The position numbers and the translations under genes are program-made. Positions 1 through 5,602 of a DNA stretch of 12,729 nt are shown piece by piece. The stretch covers positions 1-12,729 of the forward strand of contig NJDN01000018.1 of NCBI GenBank assembly GCA_002254395.1. Direction: 5' to 3'. The stretch comes from Candidatus Pacearchaeota archaeon ex4484_71. Its GTDB lineage: Archaea; Nanobdellota; Nanobdellia; Pacearchaeales; GW2011-AR1. Position 1 is the stretch's first letter. Every line of letters begins with the position of its first letter. Below the pieces are notes generated by a model. That model saw nothing but the letters and a program-made list of their open reading frames with translations, made no database searches and was not told the DNA's origin.

Positions 1-165
1 CAAGACGTCAATAGCATCATCTTTTATTTTTGAGGAAATGTCTAAAAATAGTGCATTTTCAAACAAATTTTCTTTATTTATTGAAATTCCTTCCCTCTCA
101 AGATAGCTTTTTATTTCAAATATTGAAAGTTCTATATTCCTCCCCAATATAAAAATAGTTTTCAT
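1..165 (-). CDS. N-terminal fragment of a THUMP/TRM11-type tRNA methyltransferase (runs off the window)
   Basis: Only the first 55 codons are present; the reading frame is open at base 1, so the gene continues to the left. The peptide begins MKTIFILGRNIELSIFEIKS. The pattern I-L-G-x-x-x-x-L-S-x-x-E-I is the typical opening of the archaeal tRNA (guanine-10,N2) methyltransferase family (TIGR01177/TRM11-like), in which a ferredoxin-like plus THUMP region precedes a Rossmann methyltransferase domain. The predicted role is cytoplasmic modification of G10 in tRNA. The start is the ATG at 163-165, which places this motif right at the N-terminus. The 78 bases to the divergent gene at 244 hold the promoters of both. 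The catalytic domain lies outside the window, so a different THUMP or N6-adenine-type methyltransferase cannot be excluded. Confidence 0.6.
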   Translation of the reverse strand, partial: MKTIFILGRNIELSIFEIKSYLEREGISINKENLFENALFLDISSKIKDDAIDVL

Positions 166-214
166 TTTCTTAAAAATACTTTTCAGTTTTTAGATTTATT
201 GAAAGCCATAAATC

Positions 215-224
215 TTTAAAAATA
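215..224 (+). promoter_or_regulatory. TATA box of the 147-aa gene
   Basis: The box tttaaaaata is centred about 25 bases before the ATG at 244. This is the archaeal TATA-to-start distance expected for a leaderless mRNA, and no Shine-Dalgarno-like sequence precedes the ATG. Confidence 0.5.
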
Positions 225-243
225 TGTAAATTCTAATAAAAAG

Positions 244-687
244 ATGTCAAAGTTAGAGGATATATACGATTTGGCCGCAGAGTATTTCATAAATGGAATA
301 GCGAAAGACTATGATGAAAGTGTGAGGGTAGCTTTAATAGAAAATCTAGTCCATGGAACGGATTCTGAAATTTATGAACTGCTCGGAGAAGATGCTTTTC
401 TAGATTACAAATTATTCGAAGAAAAGATGTCAAGAGGAGATTATCTTCATTTCGTTAAGGAACTAGATATGCTTTCTGAAAGCAATCGCAGAATGAGTAG
501 AAAAACAAAAATAGCAATAATTGAAAAAATAGTATCTGAGAATAGAAAAGATCCAAGATTAAACGGAAAAGTAGGGGTATTATTTATTGCAGAGAAATTA
601 AGGAAAAAATACTTCCCAAATTCTCCTTTAGAAGGTCCGCTTATTGCAAATGGTTTATTAGATGACTTTTCTGAAGAAGAAATTTAA
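244..687 (+). CDS. Hypothetical protein, 147 aa, predicted soluble and helical
   Basis: I do not recognise this family. The protein is charged, has no signal peptide or membrane segment, and appears mostly helical. Residues 1-75 hold several acidic amphipathic stretches (DESVRVALIENL, DSEIYELLGEDAF). Residues about 83-147 are basic then acidic (MSRKTKIAIIEKI, AEKLRKKYF), with a conserved-looking turn PNSPLEGPLIANGLL and the tail DDFSEEEI. The ATG at 244 lies about 25 bases after a TATA box, which supports this start. The gene is divergent from the tRNA methyltransferase fragment. Its stop codon overlaps that of the convergent nucleotidyltransferase gene by 4 bases (shared TTAA at 684-687). 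Function unknown; a small regulatory or scaffold protein is possible but unsupported. Confidence 0.75.
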   Translation: MSKLEDIYDLAAEYFINGIAKDYDESVRVALIENLVHGTDSEIYELLGEDAFLDYKLFEEKMSRGDYLHFVKELDMLSESNRRMSRKTKIAIIEKIVSENRKDPRLNGKVGVLFIAEKLRKKYFPNSPLEGPLIANGLLDDFSEEEI

Positions 688-2459
688 AAGAGGATTTCAA
701 ACTTTCCAAATTCTTTCTCAAGGGTTTTGAAAACCTTTGAATCTACTTCCACATTTTTCAGAGGCTTTTGATTTTTAATAGCTTCTTCAACCTCTTTCAT
801 ACTTGAATCAATTATTTTAGTTGCTACTCTTTGGACCTTGCCAGAGTCAAACAAGAATGTTTTTCCATCACAATTTAATATTTCTAATGTTCGATTCTTT
901 AGTTTTAACCTCATTTTACCTTTCTCCAAAGATACAAGATCTTTTCTTTGAGAGTACTCTACCAAATTTCCTATAAGAATTTCTGCATCCCTTCTAGCAC
1001 GATCTACTTTGTGGGTGCTTGATTTGCCTTTCTTAAATTCTTCTCTTGCAACGATTATGTTCTTTAAAATTCTTAAATCTTGAGATGAAAACTTCCCCTT
1101 CTTTACATAATCTTTCTCGAATTCTTTGATTAAGACATCTTTTGATTTTCTTCCCATAATAATTTTCAAAAGATTGAATACATCTTCATAAATACGTTTT
1201 ATAATTCCTTCTTGGTATTTTTTCTCAATTTGAACTCTTAGTTCTTTTAATCTCTTGTTAAATTTCTCCGTGCCATCAAGTAATTTATCTATCTCCACAC
1301 CTTTTATTTCTTTTATTTTTTCGTGTTCATAATCTCTCCATGTTGTGATTACCTTCTCCAAGAAATCTATATATTTTTTTTCAATCATTTTTGTATCATA
1401 AAACTCCTTTTTGAAATCCCTAAGCAGCTCTTTTTTTGCGTTTGGAGGCGGACTTCCATTAAGCATAAGCATTGCTTGTGCAGGGGTTGTGACCCCCCAG
1501 AATATGTTTGTAAAAATATCCGACAAAAGGGTTCTTTTACTTCGAGGGATTACTTCATCTCCCATAGACATAAACAGTTCTATTGCTTCGGGAGAAGGTT
1601 TTAGTTTTCCTTTCTTAAGTAAAGCTTTCCAAGGCATAAATGTTCCCCTATCATAAATTGGAATCCCGTCTCTTATAAAAGTGAACATTACAGGGTGCGC
1701 ATCCTTTACAGCATCCCAGAAATCCGTGAGAAGGTATATTTGTGGTTCTAGCTTCACTTTTGACCCTGCCAAAGAACCTGCTTCCGCAACATACCTATAA
1801 ATCATTCCTCTTAATCTCTCTAAGAGTTCCACACGAGACATTCTCTTTACATCAGTGTCATTAATCACAATAAAAACATCAAGATCGGAAGTTTTCACGG
1901 CATCCCCTCTTATCAAGCTACCCCCAAGAACGTAGCTCACAACATACTTGTCAAATTTCCTAAGCACTAAAGATTTGTGAATCTCAGCAATCCTTAAGGC
2001 TTCCAAGAATCCTTTATCATGCAATGGGAAAGACATGAAAATAGCAGAACTTATCTCGAATTTTTGATCCATACAAATCTCCCAAATCTCCTTAGGTGTT
2101 TTTATGTGCAACCAAACTTTCTCTTTAATACCTTCTAGCTCTTTGACTATCTTTTTCTGCATCTTTGGGATCTCTTTGAACTTATCATCTGGAACAACCA
2201 AGTTTAAGTGAACATACTTTGCACTCTCTTTTGGAACTTCCTCTTCTTCTATAAAGAATTGAATTGATTGGGGGGGCAGAATGCTTACAGATTGTACAAA
2301 TTTATAGTTTTTAACTATAAAATTTTTCAGATTTTCCAATTCTTTTTTCGTTTTTTCAAACTTTTTTTTCGCTTCCTCGGGGTCTTTGTTTATGGGAGGC
2401 TTTTTATAAGAATCATTAATGTTCATTCCGGGAATGTTTTCCGAAGGCGTGACGACCAT
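684..2459 (-). CDS. Nucleotidyltransferase-domain protein with HEPN-like helical regions (591 aa)
   Basis: The central domain (about residues 165-275) is a DNA polymerase beta-type nucleotidyltransferase. G180-S181, R184-G185 and the metal-binding pair D192-x-D194 (GGSLIRGDA...SDLDVF) form the classic signature. E238 in the strand KLEPQIYLL is a plausible third carboxylate (inferred). Before it are a charged, coiled-coil-like segment (about 25-55) and a small mixed domain. After it are helical regions: about 288-385 (EAIELFMSMGDE, TPAQAMLML, WRDYEHEKI) and about 420-507 (STHKVDRARRDAEILIGNLVEY), which look like HEPN or substrate-binding helices. A small C-terminal beta-alpha domain ends the protein. 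No strict R-x4-6-H HEPN nuclease motif is visible. MNT/HEPN proteins modify RNA or proteins by nucleotide transfer or act as toxin-antitoxin pairs. The fusion and great length argue against a simple toxin-antitoxin module; the substrate is unknown. A TATA box at 2481-2488 supports the ATG at 2459. Confidence 0.85.
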   Translation of the reverse strand: MVVTPSENIPGMNINDSYKKPPINKDPEEAKKKFEKTKKELENLKNFIVKNYKFVQSVSILPPQSIQFFIEEEEVPKESAKYVHLNLVVPDDKFKEIPKMQKKIVKELEGIKEKVWLHIKTPKEIWEICMDQKFEISSAIFMSFPLHDKGFLEALRIAEIHKSLVLRKFDKYVVSYVLGGSLIRGDAVKTSDLDVFIVINDTDVKRMSRVELLERLRGMIYRYVAEAGSLAGSKVKLEPQIYLLTDFWDAVKDAHPVMFTFIRDGIPIYDRGTFMPWKALLKKGKLKPSPEAIELFMSMGDEVIPRSKRTLLSDIFTNIFWGVTTPAQAMLMLNGSPPPNAKKELLRDFKKEFYDTKMIEKKYIDFLEKVITTWRDYEHEKIKEIKGVEIDKLLDGTEKFNKRLKELRVQIEKKYQEGIIKRIYEDVFNLLKIIMGRKSKDVLIKEFEKDYVKKGKFSSQDLRILKNIIVAREEFKKGKSSTHKVDRARRDAEILIGNLVEYSQRKDLVSLEKGKMRLKLKNRTLEILNCDGKTFLFDSGKVQRVATKIIDSSMKEVEEAIKNQKPLKNVEVDSKVFKTLEKEFGKFEILF

Positions 2460-2480
2460 AATAAACTCTAGTCAGATTTC

Positions 2481-2488
2481 TTTATAAA
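2481..2488 (-). promoter_or_regulatory. TATA box of the nucleotidyltransferase gene
   Basis: The palindromic tttataaa is centred 25-26 bases before the ATG at 2459 on the minus strand. Next to it, at 2491-2510, lies an inverted repeat (arms ttgccac and gtagcaa). Confidence 0.5.
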
Positions 2489-2526
2489 GCTTGCCACCGA
2501 AATGTAGCAATTTTTTTAGAAAAGAA

Positions 2527-2599
2527 TGGGCCCGGAAGGAATCGAACCTTCGATCTTTTCGGTGTAAACGAAACGTCATAACCACTAGACCACGGGCCC
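2527..2599 (-). tRNA. tRNA-Val (anticodon TAC)
   Basis: The cloverleaf folds fully on the minus strand. Acceptor GGGCCCG pairs with CGGGCCC, and the discriminator is A. The anticodon stem TTTCG/CGAAA encloses the loop TTTACAC, giving anticodon UAC, which reads GUA and probably other Val codons. The T arm is GAAGG-TTCGATT-CCTTC. The gene is 73 nt, has no intron and encodes no CCA, so the CCA-adding enzyme must supply it. The oligo-T downstream (TTCTTTTCT on the minus strand) can serve as terminator. A TATA-like CTTAAAAAAGG lies about 26 bases upstream, at the stop codon of the preceding small gene. Confidence 0.97.
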
Positions 2600-2633
2600 A
2601 CAAAATACTAATATAATGTTCCTTTTTTAAGGT

Positions 2634-2903
2634 TTACCTTTGTAGGGTTTTATAGAATTCATAATCATATTGGTATTTGTTCACAAAAGTCCCTCCATAA
2701 ACTCTCTCATTTGATAAAACCAATAGGTCTGCTCCCACTTTCCTTGCAGTTAAAATCGCTTCCTCTTTTAACCCCGCAATACTCTTTGGGGGTGTTTCTC
2801 CTTTCTTCAAGAGTTCAAATTTGGATAAATCAATCTCTAACTTATTTAATTCTCTTTTGTTAACGGTTCTTATGTCTTTATTATTCAATATATCTTTATT
2901 CAT
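2634..2903 (-). CDS. Small hypothetical protein (89 aa) between two tRNA genes
   Basis: Unrecognised small cytosolic protein beginning MNKDILNNKD. The N-terminal half is charged and helical. The C-terminal half has an alternating helix-strand look: EEAILTARKVGADLLVLSNERVY, a glycine turn, then a tyrosine-rich tail. The segment 'A-x-K-x-G-A-D-L-L-V-L' resembles the helix-strand unit of several small alpha/beta proteins, but no named family can be assigned. The frame stays open back to 2987, but that longer form would run through tRNA-Gly. The ATG at 2901-2903 is therefore preferred, and an A+T-rich TATA candidate lies about 20-30 bases before it. The gene sits between tRNA-Gly and tRNA-Val on the same strand, so it could be co-transcribed with either. 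Confidence 0.65.
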   Translation of the reverse strand: MNKDILNNKDIRTVNKRELNKLEIDLSKFELLKKGETPPKSIAGLKEEAILTARKVGADLLVLSNERVYGGTFVNKYQYDYEFYKTLQR

Positions 2904-2957
2904 GTAATAGTACGCATTTAATTTATTAAATAATTTGTGGAACCATAAAATAAAAAG

Positions 2958-3029
2958 TGCGCGAGCCGGGGGTCGAACCCGGGTCACCTCGTTGGCAACG
3001 AGATATACTAACCACTGTACTACTCACGC
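2958..3029 (-). tRNA. tRNA-Gly (anticodon GCC)
   Basis: A complete cloverleaf lies on the minus strand. Acceptor GCGTGAG pairs with CTCGCGC with one G-U pair, and the discriminator is A. The D stem is GTAC/GTAT. The anticodon stem TCTCG/CGAGG encloses TTGCCAA, giving anticodon GCC for GGC and GGU. The T arm is CCGGG-TTCGACC-CCCGG. The gene is 72 nt, with no intron and no encoded CCA. The downstream oligo-T (CTTTTTATTTT on the minus strand) is a likely terminator. TATA-like sequence lies at 3051-3066, about 26 bases upstream. Confidence 0.97.
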
Positions 3030-3085
3030 AACTACCCTTAAATTTTTAGATTTTAAAGTTTAAAAGATTTTGTTATTTTAGCAAC

Positions 3086-3460
3086 TTAAATTGCATCATC
3101 TTGCAAATGTCTCCCAAAGATATCAAAATATAACTCTTGGATTTTAGTAAAGTTCTCCCCTGTAAGAGATAGGTAAATATCTAAAAGTTTATCGCTTTTC
3201 ATATTTAAAGGATTTACAGAATATCTAAAAGGAATAAGTTCATCTTCTCCTATCGAAATCCTAGAAACTATGTCTTTTGTTGTTCTCATCAGTTTTAGAA
3301 TCTCCTCTATCGACCCTTTTTCATCAGGTTCTCCTTTCCATTTATCATTTGAGAATTTGTCAAAAAAACATTGATACCCTTCAAGGAAATCCATAGAATA
3401 AATTTTCTTTGTAAATTCAATATGTTTTTCCCTTTCTTCTTCTCTGAACCCAATTATCAT
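3086..3460 (-). CDS. Hypothetical protein, 124 aa
   Basis: I do not recognise this protein. It is soluble and acidic, with no signal peptide or membrane segment. It looks helical: residues 5-37 (REEEREKHIEFTKKIYSM, EGYQCFFDKF), 49-68 (GSIEEILKLMRTTKDIVSRI) and 87-115 (MKSDKLLDIYLSL, NFTKIQELYFDIFG). There is a single cysteine, C31. A TATA box at 3481-3489 lies about 25 bases before the ATG at 3460, which supports the start. It is divergent from the TatD-like gene, with only 36 bases between the two start codons, so the two may be co-regulated. No function can be assigned. Confidence 0.7.
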   Translation of the reverse strand: MIIGFREEEREKHIEFTKKIYSMDFLEGYQCFFDKFSNDKWKGEPDEKGSIEEILKLMRTTKDIVSRISIGEDELIPFRYSVNPLNMKSDKLLDIYLSLTGENFTKIQELYFDIFGRHLQDDAI

Positions 3461-3464
3461 GAAT

Positions 3465-3475
3465 AATTTAATAAA
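3465..3475 (+). promoter_or_regulatory. TATA box of the TatD-family gene
   Basis: The A+T-rich atttaataaat is centred about 27 bases before the ATG at 3497 and implies a leaderless mRNA. The opposing TATA box of the divergent gene lies just beyond it. Confidence 0.45.
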
Positions 3476-3480
3476 TCAGG

Positions 3481-3489
3481 TTATATATC
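3481..3489 (-). promoter_or_regulatory. TATA box of the 124-aa gene
   Basis: On the minus strand the box reads TGATATATAA and is centred about 25 bases before the ATG at 3460. It sits between the plus-strand TATA box and the TatD start codon, so the two promoters are interlocked. Confidence 0.45.
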
Positions 3490-3496
3490 AATTTCT

Positions 3497-4234
3497 ATGG
3501 TTGCAGATATTCATGCTCATTTAGATTATTTCTCAAATGAAGAGTTAAAAAAAATAATTGAAAGAGCAAAAAAAGAAGGAATTGAGATTATAATAACAAA
3601 CTCAACAGATATAAAATCCTGCAAAAAATCACTGGAAATATCTAAAAAATATGACATTGTAAGGTTAGCAGTAGGGCTTTACCCCAATGATAATTTAAAC
3701 ATTAATGATTTTGACGAATTCAAAAAGTTTGTTCTAGAAAATCAAAAAGAAATATTTGCAATCGGAGAAATTGGAATGGATTTCAAGGAGAGTAAAAATG
3801 AAGGGTCTCAGGAATTAATCTTCAAGAAACAATTAGAGCTTGCACAGGAATTGAATTTGCCAGTTATTATTCATAGCCGTAAAGCGGAAAAAGAAGTATT
3901 AAAAATTCTAGAGGATTACAAAAATCTGAAAAAAATTTTACATTGCTTCTCAGGGAAATTTAAACTTATAGAAGAAGCGAAAAAGCAAGGATGTTATTTT
4001 TCAATTCCTGCAAATATTAATCGTTCGGAGCATTTCAAAAAGATGGTAAAAGAAATCTCAATGGAGAGAATTTTATTGGAAACAGATTCTCCGTTTCTAC
4101 CTCCCACAAAAGGAGAAACAAATGAACCTGCAAATGTTCTAAAAACTGTGAAAACAATCTCTGCTATATGGGGGATCTCCTACGACGAAACTAAAAACAT
4201 ACTAGAAGATAATTTTAGGAAGGTTTTTGAATGA
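3497..4234 (+). CDS. TatD-family metal-dependent hydrolase (DNase)
   Basis: This is a cytosolic TIM-barrel metallohydrolase of the amidohydrolase superfamily. Characterised relatives are 3'-5' DNA/RNA exonucleases, and D-aminoacyl-tRNA deacylase activity has been reported in the superfamily. All metal and catalytic positions are visible: H6-x-H8 (ADIHAHLD), E91 (GEIGMDF), H126 (PVIIHSRKA), H149 (LHCFSG) and D197 (LLETDSPFL). The usual NEPANV motif is at 209-214. The length of 245 aa is normal to slightly short. The ATG at 3497 places the HxH motif right at the N-terminus, as expected. The family's common 'G-I-H-P' loop reads G-L-Y-P here (60-63), so the histidine is replaced by Y62. The gene ends 4 bases from the convergent radical SAM gene. 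The natural substrate cannot be read from sequence. Confidence 0.93.
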   Translation: MVADIHAHLDYFSNEELKKIIERAKKEGIEIIITNSTDIKSCKKSLEISKKYDIVRLAVGLYPNDNLNINDFDEFKKFVLENQKEIFAIGEIGMDFKESKNEGSQELIFKKQLELAQELNLPVIIHSRKAEKEVLKILEDYKNLKKILHCFSGKFKLIEEAKKQGCYFSIPANINRSEHFKKMVKEISMERILLETDSPFLPPTKGETNEPANVLKTVKTISAIWGISYDETKNILEDNFRKVFE

Positions 4235-4238
4235 GTTA

Positions 4239-5369
4239 TTAAGGAATAATCTCCGGCCCAAAATACTTTTCGAACGAGAAATCTTCTTCTTTTAGCGTTT
4301 GGTTTTTAAGAAGTAAATCTATCTTGGGAGTGATTTCTCTAATTGAGTCAATTATGTTTTTTATTGTCTTACAAATTAATTCATCTCCCTCCGGAGGCCA
4401 AAGCTTAGCACTTCTCCAGTATAAGCATCTACCGCCGCAAATGTCAAAATAACTACAGCTCCTGCATTTTTCATCTACAATTTTTATTTCTCTTAATTTG
4501 TTAGGGCCTTCTTCAACACTCCCGCAATAAAAATTTTCAACCGAATTCATTATTGGACAAGCAGATATTTTTCCATATGTATTAATTGTGAAATTAGCAT
4601 ATCCTGCTCCGCAGGGAAGCCTCGTTTCCGTGTCCCACTTCTTAATCCGGGCCAAGATACCAAAAAAAGGATAAATTTTCCACACTCTTCCTTCCTGAAG
4701 TTCACTCAACCACCATGTTACCAATTCTTGTACTGAAGTGTTGTATTTTTTCACATAATCTGAGAAAGAATCGAAATCAAAATCATTTTTGTAAAACCCG
4801 GCATCTATTTGCCAATGTATGGAGTCAAATAAACCCTCTTTAATAAGTTTAACCAAGTGCAAAACCTGTTTTTTAACATCAAAACAATAAGGGGGGGCCA
4901 TCACCATTCGTGCAACAATTTCTCCTCTGAACCCTCGTTCTCTTAAGATTTTTATGTTCCTTACTGCCATATCGTAATGAATTTTCCCTTTATTGAACCC
5001 ATCTATCTCTTTATCTCCGTCTATTGAAACTAGTATCTTAGATATCTTTTTTAGAATTTCATCTGGGAGTTTATTTAGGAGAATGCCGTTCGTTTGAATA
5101 TAATATCTTATATTTTTTCCATCAAGAGATTTTATGATTTCTTCTATTTTATCAATCATTATAAGAGGTTCCCCCCCATAAAATATTAGTGTGTCTCCAT
5201 CTACAAGAAAGTTTTTCAGATTTTCACCTTTTACAGCACTATCAAAAGGAGCTTTATCGTCGTAAGTCCACTTCTTTTCAAGACCATTCTCGAATTCCTT
5301 CATAGATTTTTCATAACAATATTTGCATTTAAGATTACAACGTTCAGTTAAGACAATATGATAATACAT
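4239..5369 (-). CDS. Radical SAM/SPASM enzyme, putative peptide-modifying (AF1577-like)
   Basis: The protein is 376 aa. The N-terminal radical SAM domain binds a 4Fe-4S cluster through C11-x3-C15-x2-C18 (ERCNLKCKYCYE). It contains the SAM-binding GGEPL at 65-69, a QTNG strand and a VSIDG strand. The C-terminal SPASM domain binds auxiliary clusters: C253, C271 and perhaps C282, then C302-x2-C305-x5-C311-x3-C315 and C333. SPASM enzymes typically modify ribosomal peptides or proteins. The opening 'MYYHIVLTERCNLKCKYCY' and the overall length match my memory of the archaeal family called AF1577-type (TIGR04084), whose substrate is unknown; this assignment needs an HMM check. The start at 5369 is supported by a TATA box at 5391-5400. 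The nearest small gene is the divergent 57-aa protein at 5429. It has no Cys, so any Cys-based modification would need another partner. Confidence 0.88.
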   Translation of the reverse strand: MYYHIVLTERCNLKCKYCYEKSMKEFENGLEKKWTYDDKAPFDSAVKGENLKNFLVDGDTLIFYGGEPLIMIDKIEEIIKSLDGKNIRYYIQTNGILLNKLPDEILKKISKILVSIDGDKEIDGFNKGKIHYDMAVRNIKILRERGFRGEIVARMVMAPPYCFDVKKQVLHLVKLIKEGLFDSIHWQIDAGFYKNDFDFDSFSDYVKKYNTSVQELVTWWLSELQEGRVWKIYPFFGILARIKKWDTETRLPCGAGYANFTINTYGKISACPIMNSVENFYCGSVEEGPNKLREIKIVDEKCRSCSYFDICGGRCLYWRSAKLWPPEGDELICKTIKNIIDSIREITPKIDLLLKNQTLKEEDFSFEKYFGPEIIP

Positions 5370-5390
5370 GTAAAATCTTATCCTCTCAGA

Positions 5391-5400
5391 GTATATAAAT
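5391..5400 (-). promoter_or_regulatory. TATA box of the radical SAM gene
   Basis: The minus-strand ATTTATATAC is centred 26 bases before the ATG at 5369 and implies a leaderless mRNA. It abuts the plus-strand TATA box of the 57-aa gene. Confidence 0.55.
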
Positions 5401-5408
5401 TTTTAAAT
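5400..5408 (+). promoter_or_regulatory. TATA box of the 57-aa gene
   Basis: The sequence tttttaaat is centred about 25 bases before the ATG at 5429. It lies back-to-back with the radical SAM TATA box. Confidence 0.5.
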
Positions 5409-5428
5409 TAACATTACAATATATATGC

Positions 5429-5602
5429 ATGAATCTTCGGGATAAATTAAACCCACTTGAGAGAATAATGATTGAGTTTAAAAAATCAGTTGAAGAGTGG
5501 AAAAAGAAAGAAGTATACAACTTTAGAGATTACTATCTTAGAAAAAATGACAAGTCACGTGTATTTGAAGAATACCTTATATCAAAAGAAAAAAACAATT
5601 AA
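5429..5602 (+). CDS. Small charged protein (57 aa), divergent from the radical SAM gene
   Basis: Translation from the ATG at 5429 gives 57 residues. The N-terminal part starts MNLRDKLNPLERIM, followed by EFKKSVEEWKKKEVYNF and a tyrosine-rich stretch RDYYL, and the end is ISKEKNN. It is rich in Lys, Glu and Arg, looks helical, has no Cys, no signal peptide and no membrane segment. A correctly spaced TATA box supports this ATG; another ATG 4 bases earlier is out of frame. The gene shares its last 4 bases (TTAA) with the stop of the convergent thermosome gene, the same arrangement seen at 684-687, which supports a real coding end. I do not recognise a family. It could be a small regulator or a substrate for the neighbouring radical SAM enzyme; adjacency is the only evidence for the latter. 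Confidence 0.6.
   Translation: MNLRDKLNPLERIMIEFKKSVEEWKKKEVYNFRDYYLRKNDKSRVFEEYLISKEKNN

Noticed and set aside
2904..2987. Upstream extension of the 89-aa gene
   Set aside because: The frame stays open, but the added residues would be encoded by the 3' half of tRNA-Gly. The ATG at 2901-2903 is a better start.
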